In this document: one piece after another, positions 8,154 to 17,335 of the stretch
Layout of the letters: each line of letters starts with the position of its first letter
Position numbering within the stretch: the stretch's first letter is position 1
Assembly: GCA_946498245.1 (NCBI GenBank)
Contig: CAMMNN010000015.1
Coordinates: 1-64,000, forward strand
Source of the DNA: an uncultured Clostridium sp.
Lineage (GTDB): Bacteria; Bacillota; Clostridia; Lachnospirales; Lachnospiraceae
Direction of reading: 5' to 3'
Length of the DNA stretch: 64,000 nucleotides
Notes under the pieces: generated by a model
What the model was told of the DNA's origin: nothing
What the model saw: the letters and a program-made list of their open reading frames with translations, nothing else
Database searches by the model: none
Made by a program: the position numbers and the translations under genes

Positions 8154-9176
8154 ATGGATCAGACAGGCATCCAGGCGTTCTTAAAGAGAAAGAACGTCTC
8201 TATTACCGTCCAGACCTATCTCATTGATGCATTGGGCGCCATGGCATTCGGCTTATTTGCATCTCTTCTGATAGGAACTATCTTTGCCACCATCGGCGAA
8301 AAAACCCAAATCGAAGCATTTATTGTCATTGCCGACTACGCAAAAGGCGCTACCGGAGCGGCCTTAGGCGTGGCTATTGCCTATGCCTTAAAAGCGCCTC
8401 AATTGGTTCTTTTCTCCTCCGTTACCGTAGGCATTGCCGGAAACGCTTTAGGCGGACCCGTAGGCGCTCTCATTGCCACTATCATTTCTACAGAGCTTGG
8501 AAAAATCGTTTCCAAAGAAACCAGGCTGGACATTCTGGTCACCCCTGGGGTCACCATTATCTCCGGCGTACTGACAGCCCAGTTTGTGGGTCCTGGAGTA
8601 GCCGGTTTTATGGACGCTTTCGGCATGATGGTAAAAACGGCCACCCAGATGCAGCCCTTCCTGATGGGGATCCTGGTTTCCGCCCTTATTGGCATCGCCT
8701 TAACCCTTCCCATTTCCAGCGCTGCCATCTGTATTGCCCTGACCCTGGACGGTCTGGCAGGAGGAGCCGCCACTGCCGGCTGCTGCGCCCAGATGATTGG
8801 CTTTGCCGTATTAAGCTTCCGGGAAAACGGCGTAGGCGGGCTGCTGGCCCAGGGGCTGGGAACCTCTATGCTGCAAATGGGAAACATTGTGAGAAATCCA
8901 AAGATCTGGATTCCCCCCACACTGGCTTCTATGGTTACGGGCCCCATTGCCACTGTAGTGTTCCAACTGACCAATATCCATACGGCCTCTGGCATGGGAA
9001 CCTGCGGGCTGGTAGGGCCTATCGGAATCTATACCTCCATGGGAGGCGGGGCCAATATGTGGTTAGGCATTCTCTTTGTATGCTTCCTTCTTCCCGCCGT
9101 CCTTACCTGGATTTTCGGCGAAATCTGCAGGAAAATCGGCTGGATCCATGACGGCGACTTAAAGCTGGATCTTTAA
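8154..9176 (+). CDS. PTS EIIC-like (PTS_EIIC_2 family) integral membrane permease
   Basis: A 340 aa, highly hydrophobic, glycine-rich protein with about nine or ten membrane segments. Motifs such as GNALGGPVGALIA, ILVTPGVTIISGV and GLVGPIGIYTSMGGG recall the PF13303 EIIC-like family. No EIIA, EIIB or sugar-enzyme gene is adjacent, so PTS function is uncertain. It may transport by another mechanism. ATG 8154 follows AAGGAGA by eight bases; an upstream ATG at 8112 has no such site. It is monocistronic, with a terminator at 9194-9242. Confidence 0.8.
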   Translation: MDQTGIQAFLKRKNVSITVQTYLIDALGAMAFGLFASLLIGTIFATIGEKTQIEAFIVIADYAKGATGAALGVAIAYALKAPQLVLFSSVTVGIAGNALGGPVGALIATIISTELGKIVSKETRLDILVTPGVTIISGVLTAQFVGPGVAGFMDAFGMMVKTATQMQPFLMGILVSALIGIALTLPISSAAICIALTLDGLAGGAATAGCCAQMIGFAVLSFRENGVGGLLAQGLGTSMLQMGNIVRNPKIWIPPTLASMVTGPIATVVFQLTNIHTASGMGTCGLVGPIGIYTSMGGGANMWLGILFVCFLLPAVLTWIFGEICRKIGWIHDGDLKLDL

Positions 9177-9193
9177 AGACATTTCTATAGAGC

Positions 9194-9242
9194 AAAGAGC
9201 CCCGGCGCTCCTTTTCTAAAAGGATCGGCCAGGGCTCTTTTG
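9194..9242. terminator. Bidirectional terminator
   Basis: AAAGAGCCC and GGGCTCTTT arms enclose about 29 bases, with T4 after the plus-strand stem. It lies between the convergent EIIC-like gene and yitT and can serve both. Confidence 0.7.
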
Positions 9243-9293
9243 GCTGCGCACCTATTGGGCCCATGAAGGTTTCATAAGAACCTTTGTTCCCTT

Positions 9294-10169
9294 TTAATTG
9301 GTTAAAAAGCCTTTTCCGATGATTTCACTGGAATTGGAAATCAAAATAAACGCCGTAGGCTCCTGCCTCCGGATAAAATTGCGGAGCCTTAAAGCCTGTC
9401 CCCTTTTCATAGTGGTCATAATAACGGTTTTCTGCTTCTGGGTAAAGGCTCCTACAGCCTCATAAACCGTGGCGTCCCGGTTCAGTTCATGAATAATGAA
9501 TTGACAGATGGGTTCCGGATCGTCACAGATAATGTTAAAGCACTTGCACTGGTTAATGCTCTCAATAACGCTGTCAATGACTAAGGATTTGCACAAAAGG
9601 CCCAAGGTAGAAAAAAGTCCCGTAGTAGGCCCAAAAAGGAAAAACGCCATTACAACCGCCAAAGCGTCCACCAAAAACAATACGCTTCCGATATTAAAGC
9701 TGGTGTATTTCTTTAAAATCATAGCGATAATATCCGTTCCTCCGCTGGAAGCCCCGATGTTAAATAGAAGGGACGAACCAACGCCGGAAAGAAACACGGC
9801 AAAAACCAACTCCAGCAAGGGCTCATTGGTGAGAGGGGCGGACAGGGGCCAAATCCGCTCCATAGCGGAAAGGGCCACTGACATCAGGACACTGGCATAG
9901 ACTGTCATCATCCCCGCTGTTTTTCCTAAAACCGCAAACCCCAGAATCAGCAGAACCATGTTGGCTGCAAAGGTAAAATCTCCCGCCGACATAGGCGTCA
10001 GGCTGTTTACAATGGTTGCAAAGCCGGTGATTCCCCCAAAGGCAAAGTTATTGGGAAATTTGAAAAAATACGTCCCCACTACCATAATCATAGTGCTGAG
10101 GGTAATCATTACGTATTTTACCGCAGTCTGTCTTATGGTTGCCATCTGCTGTTTTTTCTGATTGTTCAT
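9294..10169 (-). CDS. YitT family membrane protein (DUF161 + DUF2179)
   Basis: A 291 aa protein with five or six membrane segments (NNFAFGGITGFATIVN, GVGSSLLFNIGASSGGTDIIAMILKK). These are followed by a soluble DUF2179 domain from about residue 215 (DATVYEAVGAFTQKQKTVIMTTMKRGQALRLRNFI read in pieces). The molecular role of the family is unknown. It begins nine bases after galT and is probably co-transcribed with it, with only a weak ribosome binding site of its own. Confidence 0.9.
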   Translation of the reverse strand: MNNQKKQQMATIRQTAVKYVMITLSTMIMVVGTYFFKFPNNFAFGGITGFATIVNSLTPMSAGDFTFAANMVLLILGFAVLGKTAGMMTVYASVLMSVALSAMERIWPLSAPLTNEPLLELVFAVFLSGVGSSLLFNIGASSGGTDIIAMILKKYTSFNIGSVLFLVDALAVVMAFFLFGPTTGLFSTLGLLCKSLVIDSVIESINQCKCFNIICDDPEPICQFIIHELNRDATVYEAVGAFTQKQKTVIMTTMKRGQALRLRNFIRRQEPTAFILISNSSEIIGKGFLTN

Positions 10170-10178
10170 ATTCTTGTC

Positions 10179-11684
10179 TTATCCTTCAAACCCTACGCTG
10201 TAAAGAAATCTTGCAAAGTCTTGGCGGCCCTTTTCCGTGCACTTATACACGCCGGCGTCCTCCAATACCCGTGAAAATACCAGACCTACTTCGTCCTGAA
10301 GGATCTGCTGAATATTCTCCCTGGTGACAGAATCATATTTAGGCAGGAAGCCCTCTACCCAGTCGGCGTGTTTCTCCAGAGTCTCATTGCTTCGAATATC
10401 TTTTCCTTCTATGATGTAATCCGCCAGATCCGCCAGCTCTGTTTTCAGCCTGGAAGGCAGAACCGCCAGTCCCATTACTTCAATAAGGCCGATATTCTCC
10501 TTTTTAATGTGATGGAGATCCTGATGGGGATGGTATACTCCCAGAGGAAATTCCTCTGTGGTAATATTGTTTCTCAAAACCAGATCCAGCTCATAGGTAT
10601 CTCCGGTCTTTCTGGCAATGGGAGTAATGGTATTGTGGGGCTCTCCGTCGGTTTCCGCGTAGACAAAGGCTTCCTCGTCTGTGTAAGCTCTCCATGCCTT
10701 CAGCACTTCATCAGCTAATTCGATAAGACGGTCGGAATCCTTTCCTCTCAGCCGCAGCACGGACATGGGCCAGTAAACAATGCCGGCTTCCACATCCTCA
10801 AAGCCCTTTTTGGTAAAATGCTTCTCAATGGGAGCCTTTGCCATGGCAAAGGTGTAATGGCCGCCCTGGAAATGGTCGTGGCTCAGAATAGATCCCCCTA
10901 CAATGGGAAGATCGGCGTTGGAACCCAGGAAGTAGTGGGGGAACAGCTTTACAAAGTCAAACAGCTTTACAAAGGCCGCCCGCTCTATTTTCATAGGAAC
11001 GTGCTGTCCGTTAAAGACGATGCAGTGCTCGTTATAATAAACGTAAGGAGAATACTGGAAGCCCCACTGGGATCCGTTAATGGTAATGGGGATAATCCTG
11101 TGGTTATTTCTGGCCGGGTGATTGGTTCTTCCCGCATATCCTTCGTTTTCCATGCACAGGAGGCATTTGGGATAACCGCTCTGTTTCGCCAATTTTGCGG
11201 CAGCTATGGCTTTGGGATCTTTTTCCGGCTTTGACAGATTCACCGTAATATCCAAATCGCCGTAAGGAGTAGAGGTTTTCCATTTCATGTCCTTGCAGAC
11301 CCGGTAGCGCCGTATGTAGTCGGAATCCTGGCTCAGCTTATAGTAATAGCTGGTGGCCTCCTCCGGAGAATTTTCATAATGCTTCCAAAACGTTTCCGCC
11401 ACCTCGCTGGGACGCGGCATTAAGCAGTTCATCAGGCGGGTATCAAAAAGATCCCGGTATACGATGCTGTCGTCAGGCAAAACTCCCGTTTCGCAGGCAG
11501 CGTCCAAAAGTTCCTTTAAAATTTCTTCAAGGCTCTCATACTCCGCCGGTTCCGATGGTTCCTCATATTCGTCCATCTTCATTACGTCTAAAATCTGATT
11601 AACGGCATATATCCGATCCCGTTCTTTTATGAGTCCCGTTTTTAATCCATATTCCACTAATCCCTTAATTGCCATGCACACCAT
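10179..11684 (-). CDS. galT: UDP-glucose--hexose-1-phosphate uridylyltransferase, class II GalT
   Basis: A 501 aa enzyme of the Leloir pathway that exchanges galactose-1-phosphate with UDP-glucose. The Firmicutes-type (class II) GalT is recognised from its length, the opening IKGLVEYGLKTGLI, the family segment MPRPSEVAETFW and the catalytic HIT-like stretch GGSILSHDHFQGGHY. AGGAGG lies eight bases before ATG 11684. No galK or galE is in the window. It has its own promoter (11749-11777), and yitT follows at nine bases. Confidence 0.95.
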   Translation of the reverse strand: MVCMAIKGLVEYGLKTGLIKERDRIYAVNQILDVMKMDEYEEPSEPAEYESLEEILKELLDAACETGVLPDDSIVYRDLFDTRLMNCLMPRPSEVAETFWKHYENSPEEATSYYYKLSQDSDYIRRYRVCKDMKWKTSTPYGDLDITVNLSKPEKDPKAIAAAKLAKQSGYPKCLLCMENEGYAGRTNHPARNNHRIIPITINGSQWGFQYSPYVYYNEHCIVFNGQHVPMKIERAAFVKLFDFVKLFPHYFLGSNADLPIVGGSILSHDHFQGGHYTFAMAKAPIEKHFTKKGFEDVEAGIVYWPMSVLRLRGKDSDRLIELADEVLKAWRAYTDEEAFVYAETDGEPHNTITPIARKTGDTYELDLVLRNNITTEEFPLGVYHPHQDLHHIKKENIGLIEVMGLAVLPSRLKTELADLADYIIEGKDIRSNETLEKHADWVEGFLPKYDSVTRENIQQILQDEVGLVFSRVLEDAGVYKCTEKGRQDFARFLYSVGFEG

Positions 11685-11748
11685 ACCGATTCCTCCTGAC
11701 TTTCAATGGAAAGGCAGCCCCTTTTTGCGACTGCCTGACTTTTTTTCT

Positions 11749-11777
11749 ATTATACCTGTTTTCTCCCCATTCTACAA
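11749..11777 (-). promoter_or_regulatory. Promoter of galT-yitT
   Basis: TTGTAG, 17 bases, TATAAT on the minus strand, about 65 bases before the galT start. A small hairpin (GGCAG / CTGCC) follows in the leader at 11713-11736. Confidence 0.65.
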
Positions 11778-11796
11778 TGTAATTTATCAGATTATT

Positions 11797-12333
11797 TTAT
11801 CTTTTTCTCAGGTATTTTCCTACCCTGTCAATTAAAATGCCTCCCAGGATGCCAATGCAGGCTCCGGCTGCGGTTCCGGCTGCCAAAAGAAAGGGGAAAT
11901 AAGAGAAGACCCAGACGTTTTCCACTGTCAAGGCCGCTACTGTCAACTGTCCGATATTGTGGGCCGCCCCTCCCAGGATACTGATTCCCATAGGAGAAAA
12001 CCAGTTTTTCTTCCGGCAAAGGGCCATGACTCCCAGGCTGAGGGCGCCTCCCGCCATGCTGTAAACCATGGAAAAGCCATTGCCAAAGGTAAGTCCGGCC
12101 AAAACAATCCGTACTAAAGTAACTGCCGCCGTTCCTTTCAGGCCGATAGTGTAGAGCCCCACTACACTGACCAGGTTGGCAAGGCCCAGCTTGACTCCCG
12201 GCACTACCAAAGAAATGGGAAACAGGGATTCAATATAGCTGAATATAAAAGCCAGGGCAATAAGAAGCCCATATAACGCCACCTGTCCGACAGCTATTTT
12301 CGGCGTTTTTTCCCGTTTGTTTCTGTTTTCCAT
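11797..12333 (-). CDS. Gx transporter family / heptaprenyl diphosphate synthase component I-like membrane protein
   Basis: A 178 aa membrane protein with five or six hydrophobic segments and glycine-alanine-rich turns (PGVKLGLANLVSVVGLYTIGLKG, ILGGAAHNIGQLTVAA). These are typical of the family long called HepS component I and now often Gx transporter, an S-component-like fold. It diverges from a NusG-domain-II protein. The two families are neighbours in many Firmicutes, including, from memory, flavin-based electron-transfer loci, so a redox or flavin/quinone link is possible but unproven here. Confidence 0.85.
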   Translation of the reverse strand: MENRNKREKTPKIAVGQVALYGLLIALAFIFSYIESLFPISLVVPGVKLGLANLVSVVGLYTIGLKGTAAVTLVRIVLAGLTFGNGFSMVYSMAGGALSLGVMALCRKKNWFSPMGISILGGAAHNIGQLTVAALTVENVWVFSYFPFLLAAGTAAGACIGILGGILIDRVGKYLRKR

Positions 12334-12456
12334 ATTCCTGTCTCCCCTTGTGCCTCATCTGGTTTTATGGTATCATTGGGATACTCTTTGGCTTAAATCA
12401 TCTCAGAATATGCCGCCTGTCCGGCGGCGGATTTCTAAAGTAAATGGAGTACTGTT

Positions 12457-12816
12457 ATGAGCAATGATAAAAAATGCGTGCCTAAAAAAGACCTGTTCCT
12501 TGCTGCCGGCCTTATCCTTGTGGCCGGCCTTTGGCTTATCCTGCAGTCTTATTTCTTTTCCGGTCCCGCTGTCCGGGCGGAAGTGTCCGTAGACGGCGAA
12601 GTCGTTGAAGTCCTGGATCTCTCCAAGGATCAAGAGCTGACGGTAACGGGGGCCGGAGGCGGCAGCAACCGGTTAATCGTCCGTGACGGCCAAATCTGGT
12701 GCCAGGAAGCTACCTGCCCGGACAAGGTATGCGTCCGTCAGGGAAAGCAAAAAGAAGCCGGCGCCTCCATCGTATGTCTCCCCAACCGAATGATTGTCAC
12801 CATTGTGGGGTACTGA
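12457..12816 (+). CDS. NusG domain II-containing membrane-anchored protein (DUF1312)
   Basis: A 119 aa protein with an N-terminal membrane anchor (LFLAAGLILVAGLWLILQSY, about residues 13-32) and a small external beta domain. The domain carries the DUF1312 signature NRLIVRDGQIWCQEATCPDKVC with conserved cysteines, then IVCLPNRMIVTI. It is not transcription factor NusG and only shares its domain II fold. It diverges from the Gx-transporter gene across a 123-base region and ends 21 bases from convergent thiD. Confidence 0.88.
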   Translation: MSNDKKCVPKKDLFLAAGLILVAGLWLILQSYFFSGPAVRAEVSVDGEVVEVLDLSKDQELTVTGAGGGSNRLIVRDGQIWCQEATCPDKVCVRQGKQKEAGASIVCLPNRMIVTIVGY

Positions 12817-12837
12817 GCCGCCGGTTCCATCTTACCA

Positions 12838-13626
12838 TTAACCGTAATGTTTTGCAAGGTGGTCCAGAGGGCCATTTCCTTTTCCCAGATCCAGACCCGC
12901 CGCCAAAGCGGCCCTTACGTAATCCTTTGCCTGCGCCACGCTCTCTTCCGGACTCAGGCCCTTTGCCAGAGCGCAGGCCAGGGCGGAAGACAGGGTACAG
13001 CCCGTTCCGTGGCTGTTGGGATTTAAGATCCTCTGTGCTGAAAACCAGGTGAAGCGGCCCTTCTGGCACAGCACATCATCCGCCGCCCCGGATTTATGGC
13101 CGCCCTTTACCAGTACGCTGCAGCCGAAATCCGTCAGACGGAGAGCCGCTTCTTCCATGTCCCGGGGACTTTGAATGGTGAGTCCGGTCAAGACTTCCGC
13201 CTCCGGAATGTTGGGCGTAATGACAGCCGCCATAGGAAACAGGCGGCCCGTCAGAATCTCTATCCCCCCGGCCTCCAAAAGCCGGCGGCCGCTGCTGGAA
13301 ACCATCACGGGATCGATTACAATATTTCGGGGGGAATATTGCTCCAGCCTGTCCGCCACGGCCTCGGCTGTTTCCCCGTCTGATAGCATACCGATTTTAA
13401 CGCCGTCCGGCACTATATCCGTAAAAACACAGTCCAATTGGGCTTTTACTGCGGCGGCAGGGATTTTTTCAATTCCATAGACCCCCGTGGTGTTCTGGGC
13501 CGTAACGGCGGTAATGACGCTCATTCCATAGACCCCAAAGGCGCACATGGTTTTCAAATCCGCCTGGATACCGGCTCCGCCGCTGCAGTCGGATCCGGCG
13601 ATGGTCAGCACTGTCTTCCGCTTCAT
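12838..13626 (-). CDS. thiD: Hydroxymethylpyrimidine/phosphomethylpyrimidine kinase ThiD
   Basis: A 262 aa ribokinase-fold enzyme that phosphorylates HMP and HMP-P for thiamine synthesis. The motifs are GSDCSGGAGIQADLKTM near the N-terminus, VIDPVMVSSSG, and the C-terminal anion hole HGTGCTLSSALA. The ATG overlaps the TGA of the upstream thiM/thiE gene (ATGA), which implies coupled translation. It is the last gene of the thiamine operon. Confidence 0.96.
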   Translation of the reverse strand: MKRKTVLTIAGSDCSGGAGIQADLKTMCAFGVYGMSVITAVTAQNTTGVYGIEKIPAAAVKAQLDCVFTDIVPDGVKIGMLSDGETAEAVADRLEQYSPRNIVIDPVMVSSSGRRLLEAGGIEILTGRLFPMAAVITPNIPEAEVLTGLTIQSPRDMEEAALRLTDFGCSVLVKGGHKSGAADDVLCQKGRFTWFSAQRILNPNSHGTGCTLSSALACALAKGLSPEESVAQAKDYVRAALAAGLDLGKGNGPLDHLAKHYG

Positions 13627-15227
13627 TCTCTCTTTCCTGTTCCTTTTATGATTTCTATTTTTTCCCTGAGACGGCGGGCCGCCGCTTCCGGATCCGTCTG
13701 CCCGAAAATGCCGGCCACAACCGCCGCTCCCGCAATGCCGCTGCCGGCCAGAAGTTCTGCATTTTCAGCGGTGATTCCTCCAATGGCCACTACGGGGATA
13801 GGAACCGCCCTGCATATATTCTGAAGAGTAGGGTAATCCATTCCTTTGGCGTCTTTTTTGGTTCCGGAGCCAAATACTGCGCCGCTTCCCAAATAATCCG
13901 CTCCGGCTTCCCAGGCTTCTTTAGCCTGGTCTACACTCTTTGCCGTCACGCCCAGGATCCGATCCGGCCCTAAGCGCTTCCTGGCCTCAGCCGCCGGCAG
14001 ATCCTCCTGGCCGATATGAAGGCCGTCGGCCCCGCAGGCCAGGGCGATTTCCACATTGTCATTAATAATCAGCGGGATGCCGTACGCTCTGGTCAGTTCT
14101 CTGGCTCTCAGGGCTTCCTGTAAAAATTCCTCATGAGGAAGGCCTTTTTCCCTAAGCTGGATCATAGTGGCCCCGCCTTTTATGGCCGCCTCTATCTGCC
14201 GGAAAAACTCATCCTGATTTTTAGAAAACCGGCGATCCGTTACGGCATACAGGCTCAGGGCATTCCGGATTTTCTCCCGCCGCTCTTCTGTATTTCCTTG
14301 TTCTTCTGTATTTCTTCTTTCTTGTGATTTTCTCCCCTGCTCCACTTTCTTCTCTCCTGCAACGTCTGTATCCGTCAAGAAACCCATAGCGTCTATAAAG
14401 GCCGCCGGATAGCTTCCCTTCCCTCTCCGGGAAGCGGCGCACTGCCTGTAAGCCCGTTCCCCGCAGATGCCATGGGCGCATACCGCCCAGACAGCCGCCT
14501 GGAAGCAGTCTTCCCTGTCTTTTTCGCTGAAAGCCTTTTGGCCTGAAGCGGCCCGCTTTTCATTCCATGCCCCCAAAACGGCCCCTAAAAGGCCGTCCAG
14601 CATACAGCCGCTTCCCGTAATGGAAGCCATCCAGGAGTGGCCATTGGCGATATAGCACAGCCTGTCCCCGTCGGTTACAATATCCTTTTCCCCTGTCAGA
14701 ACCACAACGGCGCCCTTTGCCTTTGCCAAGGCAGCGGCGATTCCGGCCTTTTCCTCTGCATTTTCCAGGCTGACAGCGTCAGTCTTCCCGGCGTCTATGC
14801 CACAGGAAGGGAAATTTCCAGCAGCCTCCTCCCCTCCCAGGGCTTCCAGCAAAATCCGGATTTCCGCCCCGTTTCCCCGGATCAGGGTGACGGAAACCCT
14901 CTTTAAGATTTCAAGGGCCGTCTGCTTCCGAAACCGGGAGGAGCCTACTCCCACAGGGTCAAAAATCACCGGAAGACCCAGGCTGTTAGCCTTTTTTCCG
15001 GCCTCTATCATTCCGGGAACCGTTCTCTCATCTAATGTTCCCATATTAATCACAAGGCTGCTGCTAATCCCCGTTACGTCCGCCGCTTCCAACGGCCCCG
15101 ACGCCATAATGGGCGATCCGCCGGCTGCCAAAATCAGGTTTGCCACGCTTTGGGCCGTAACGTAATTGGTAATGCAGTGAACCCTGGGGCAGACCTCTTT
15201 GACGGTTTCCAGCCAGTTTTCTTCCAT
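13623..15227 (-). CDS. thiM/thiE: ThiM-ThiE fusion: hydroxyethylthiazole kinase / thiamine-phosphate synthase
   Basis: A 534 aa two-domain enzyme. Residues 1 to about 270 are ThiM (VHCITNYVTAQSVANLILAAGGSPIM, FDPVGVGSSRFR, GNGAEI, and the catalytic TGSGCMLDGLLGAV), which phosphorylates hydroxyethylthiazole. A charged linker rich in K, R and E (about 275-315) leads into ThiE (LYAVTDRRF, ATMIQLREKG, IINDNVEIALACGADGLHIGQEDLP, LGSGAVFGSGTKKDAKG, VVAIGGITAEN), which joins HMP-PP with the thiazole phosphate. Both active sites look intact. Start 15227 is preferred because GAGGAG lies eight bases upstream. Separate thiM and thiE genes are more usual in bacteria. The ThiG/ThiS thiazole pathway is absent here, so thiazole salvage is implied. 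Confidence 0.94.
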   Translation of the reverse strand: MEENWLETVKEVCPRVHCITNYVTAQSVANLILAAGGSPIMASGPLEAADVTGISSSLVINMGTLDERTVPGMIEAGKKANSLGLPVIFDPVGVGSSRFRKQTALEILKRVSVTLIRGNGAEIRILLEALGGEEAAGNFPSCGIDAGKTDAVSLENAEEKAGIAAALAKAKGAVVVLTGEKDIVTDGDRLCYIANGHSWMASITGSGCMLDGLLGAVLGAWNEKRAASGQKAFSEKDREDCFQAAVWAVCAHGICGERAYRQCAASRRGKGSYPAAFIDAMGFLTDTDVAGEKKVEQGRKSQERRNTEEQGNTEERREKIRNALSLYAVTDRRFSKNQDEFFRQIEAAIKGGATMIQLREKGLPHEEFLQEALRARELTRAYGIPLIINDNVEIALACGADGLHIGQEDLPAAEARKRLGPDRILGVTAKSVDQAKEAWEAGADYLGSGAVFGSGTKKDAKGMDYPTLQNICRAVPIPVVAIGGITAENAELLAGSGIAGAAVVAGIFGQTDPEAAARRLREKIEIIKGTGKRE

Positions 15228-15255
15228 ATGCCAGTCTCCTCTTTTCTGTTCCATT

Positions 15256-15765
15256 TTACTGTTCTGATGTGATATGGCTCAAAACACTCATAGCCCCGGA
15301 CTTTTCCATGGCCCCTACCAGGATTGCCGCCATAATGGTTCCGCACAGGGTGCTCAACAGGAAGGGCATTACATAAGCGAAGACGGCAGCTTCTTTTCCC
15401 ATGAGAAGCACAGCCACAGGATAGCAGAGGATTCCGCCCAGGATCCCAGTGCCAAAGACCTCGCCAATATAGGCGGCCATAACTTTACCGGTTTTTCGGT
15501 ACAGCCAGCCGCACAGAAAGGCTCCTACCATACTTCCCGGAAACGCCAGAAGACTGCCGGTGCCTAAAAGGTTCCTCACAAGGGAGGTGACAAAGGCCAT
15601 AATGACGCCGTAGAAAGGTCCCAGAAAAACTCCCGCCATAACGTTGCACAAATGCTGGATAGGAAAGCAGCGGGAGGCCCCTATGGGAATGGAAAAGCCC
15701 GACAAAGCCACGGCCACAGCCGCCAGCATTCCGCTTACCGCCAATTTTTTTACCTGAATTTTCAT
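15256..15765 (-). CDS. thiW: ThiW, substrate-specific S component of an ECF transporter for thiazole
   Basis: A 169 aa membrane protein with five or six hydrophobic helices. It opens KKLAVSGMLAAVAVALSGFSIPIG and contains the S-component-like turn FPIQHLCNVMAGVFLGPFYG. ThiW is predicted to import hydroxyethylthiazole with a shared energising module encoded elsewhere. The frame runs on upstream to 15867, but ATG 15765 has GGCAGGAG before it. It lies between thiC and thiM/thiE, fitting delivery of thiazole to ThiM. Confidence 0.9.
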   Translation of the reverse strand: MKIQVKKLAVSGMLAAVAVALSGFSIPIGASRCFPIQHLCNVMAGVFLGPFYGVIMAFVTSLVRNLLGTGSLLAFPGSMVGAFLCGWLYRKTGKVMAAYIGEVFGTGILGGILCYPVAVLLMGKEAAVFAYVMPFLLSTLCGTIMAAILVGAMEKSGAMSVLSHITSEQ

Positions 15766-15782
15766 AGTCTCCTGCCCCTTTC

Positions 15783-17090
15783 TCATTCTTCGTAAATATT
15801 TACGATCTCTCCGTCTAAAATCCGGTTCATATTTTTTACAGCGCAGAAATTTCCGCACATAGAACAAGTGTCTTCTTTTTCCGGTTTCGCCGATGCCCGG
15901 TACGCTCTGGCCTTTTCCGGATCAATGGCCAGCTCGAACATTCTGTCCCAGTCCAGCTTTTTCCGGGCAAGGCTCATTTGGTAATCCCAGTCCGAAGCCC
16001 CTTTTACGCCCTTGGCAATGTCAGCGGCGTGGGCGGCGATTCTGGAAGCAATGATGCCCTCCTTAACGTCCTCCCGATCCGGCAGCCGCAGGTGTTCCGC
16101 CGGGGTCACGTAGCACAGGAAGGAAGCCCCGAAAGCGGCGGCAATGGCCCCGCCGATAGCAGCCGTAATGTGGTCGTAGCCAGGAGCAATGTCCGTTACC
16201 AGGGGACCTAAAACGTAGAAAGGCGCTCCTTTGCAAATGGTCTGTTGGATTTCCATGTTGGCCTTAATCTGATTTAAAGGCATATGGCCCGGACCTTCTA
16301 TCATAACCTGCACGTCTTTCTCCCAGGCCCTTCTGGTCAGCTCTCCCAGAGTCACCAGCTCTTCTATCTGGGAAATATCGGAAGCGTCTGCAATGCAGCC
16401 GGGGCGGCAGGCGTCTCCCAGGCTCATGGTTACGTCGTATTGGCGGCAGATGTCCAGGATCTCGTCGTAATATTCATAAAAAGGATTTTCACAGCCCGTC
16501 ATTTCCATCCAGGCAAAGATAATGGAGCCGCCTCTGGAAACGATATTGGTGAGACGTTTGGCCTTTTTAAACCGTCCGGCAGTCTGGCGGTTAATTCCCA
16601 CGTGAATGGTCATAAAATCCACGCCGTCTTCTGCGTGCATCCTCACAATGTCTATCCATTCCCTGGAAGTAATCTCTTTTAATGGCTTATGGTAATAAAC
16701 CACTGCGTCGTATATGGGAACGGTTCCGATAATGGCCGGACATTCCGCCGTCAGCTTTCTACGGAATTTTCTGGTATCCCCATAAGAGCTTAAATCCATA
16801 ATGGACTCCGCGCCCATTTTAACTGCGTCGTTAACCTTGTCCAGCTCCATGTCCAGATCCATACAGTCTCTGGAAGTCCCCAGATTTACGTTGATTTTGG
16901 TTTTCAGCATGGAACCGATGCCGTTAGGTTCCAGACAGGTGTGAAGGCGGTTTGCGGGAATAATGGCCTTCCCTTCCGCCACCAGCTTCATTAAGTTTTT
17001 CTCTTCCAACCCTTCTTTCTCTGCTACCCGTTTCATTTCCTTTGTGACAATGCCTTTTCTGGCAGCGTCCATCTGTGTTGTGTACTCCAT
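15783..17090 (-). CDS. thiC: Phosphomethylpyrimidine synthase ThiC
   Basis: A 435 aa radical-SAM enzyme that rearranges aminoimidazole ribotide to HMP-P. Recognised by [60 protein letters not shown] and the C-terminal cluster motif CSMCGNFC, which ligates the 4Fe-4S centre. The open frame extends to 17246 through the riboswitch and terminator, but ATG 17090 follows AAAGGAGAGGAG and is the real start. It is the first gene of thiC-thiW-thiM/E-thiD. Confidence 0.97.
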   Translation of the reverse strand: MEYTTQMDAARKGIVTKEMKRVAEKEGLEEKNLMKLVAEGKAIIPANRLHTCLEPNGIGSMLKTKINVNLGTSRDCMDLDMELDKVNDAVKMGAESIMDLSSYGDTRKFRRKLTAECPAIIGTVPIYDAVVYYHKPLKEITSREWIDIVRMHAEDGVDFMTIHVGINRQTAGRFKKAKRLTNIVSRGGSIIFAWMEMTGCENPFYEYYDEILDICRQYDVTMSLGDACRPGCIADASDISQIEELVTLGELTRRAWEKDVQVMIEGPGHMPLNQIKANMEIQQTICKGAPFYVLGPLVTDIAPGYDHITAAIGGAIAAAFGASFLCYVTPAEHLRLPDREDVKEGIIASRIAAHAADIAKGVKGASDWDYQMSLARKKLDWDRMFELAIDPEKARAYRASAKPEKEDTCSMCGNFCAVKNMNRILDGEIVNIYEE

Positions 17091-17156
17091 GTTTTTCTCC
17101 TCTCCTTTTTGTATGAGCGTCTGAAAAATGCGCTTTACGTCCAAAGCTTTTGTACA

Positions 17157-17187
17157 TAAAAACAGCCCACCCCCGAAGGGATGGGCT
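17157..17187 (-). terminator. Riboswitch-controlled intrinsic terminator upstream of thiC
   Basis: On the minus strand AGCCCA(TCCC) pairs with (GGGG)TGGGCT, followed by GTTTTTA. It lies between the TPP aptamer and the thiC ribosome binding site and is the probable OFF state of the expression platform. A second small hairpin (CAGAGCC / GGCTCTG) lies just before it. Confidence 0.75.
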
Positions 17188-17239
17188 GGAAATCCAGAGC
17201 CTTCCGGCTCTGTTTTGCACATAATTGTCGTTCCCATCT

Positions 17240-17335
17240 GCATCAATCCCTACGTTGGCATTACCCATATCAGGTTCTATAGGTCGAAGTTAGATTACTT
17301 CCTCTCAGCCTGCTCCACAAGCTCCCTCTGCATCT
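17240..17335 (-). promoter_or_regulatory. TPP riboswitch (THI element)
   Basis: The minus strand carries the conserved aptamer blocks GGCTGAGAGG and, after a variable stem, ACCTGATATGGGTAATGCC plus AACGTAGGGA, in consensus order and spacing. It starts almost at the predicted transcription start. With thiamine pyrophosphate bound, the terminator at 17157-17187 should form and switch off the thiamine operon. Confidence 0.95.

Noticed and set aside
8399..8995. 198-codon minus-strand frame inside the EIIC-like gene
   Set aside because: Antisense shadow of a strongly hydrophobic, glycine-rich gene with a clear promoter, ribosome binding site and family motifs on the plus strand.
12457..12816. Transcription factor NusG
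   Set aside because: Only domain II is shared. The protein is membrane-anchored and lacks the NGN and KOW arrangement.
17090..17246. N-terminal extension of ThiC up to 17246
   Set aside because: This frame would translate the riboswitch and its terminator. ATG 17090 has a strong ribosome binding site and matches the family start.
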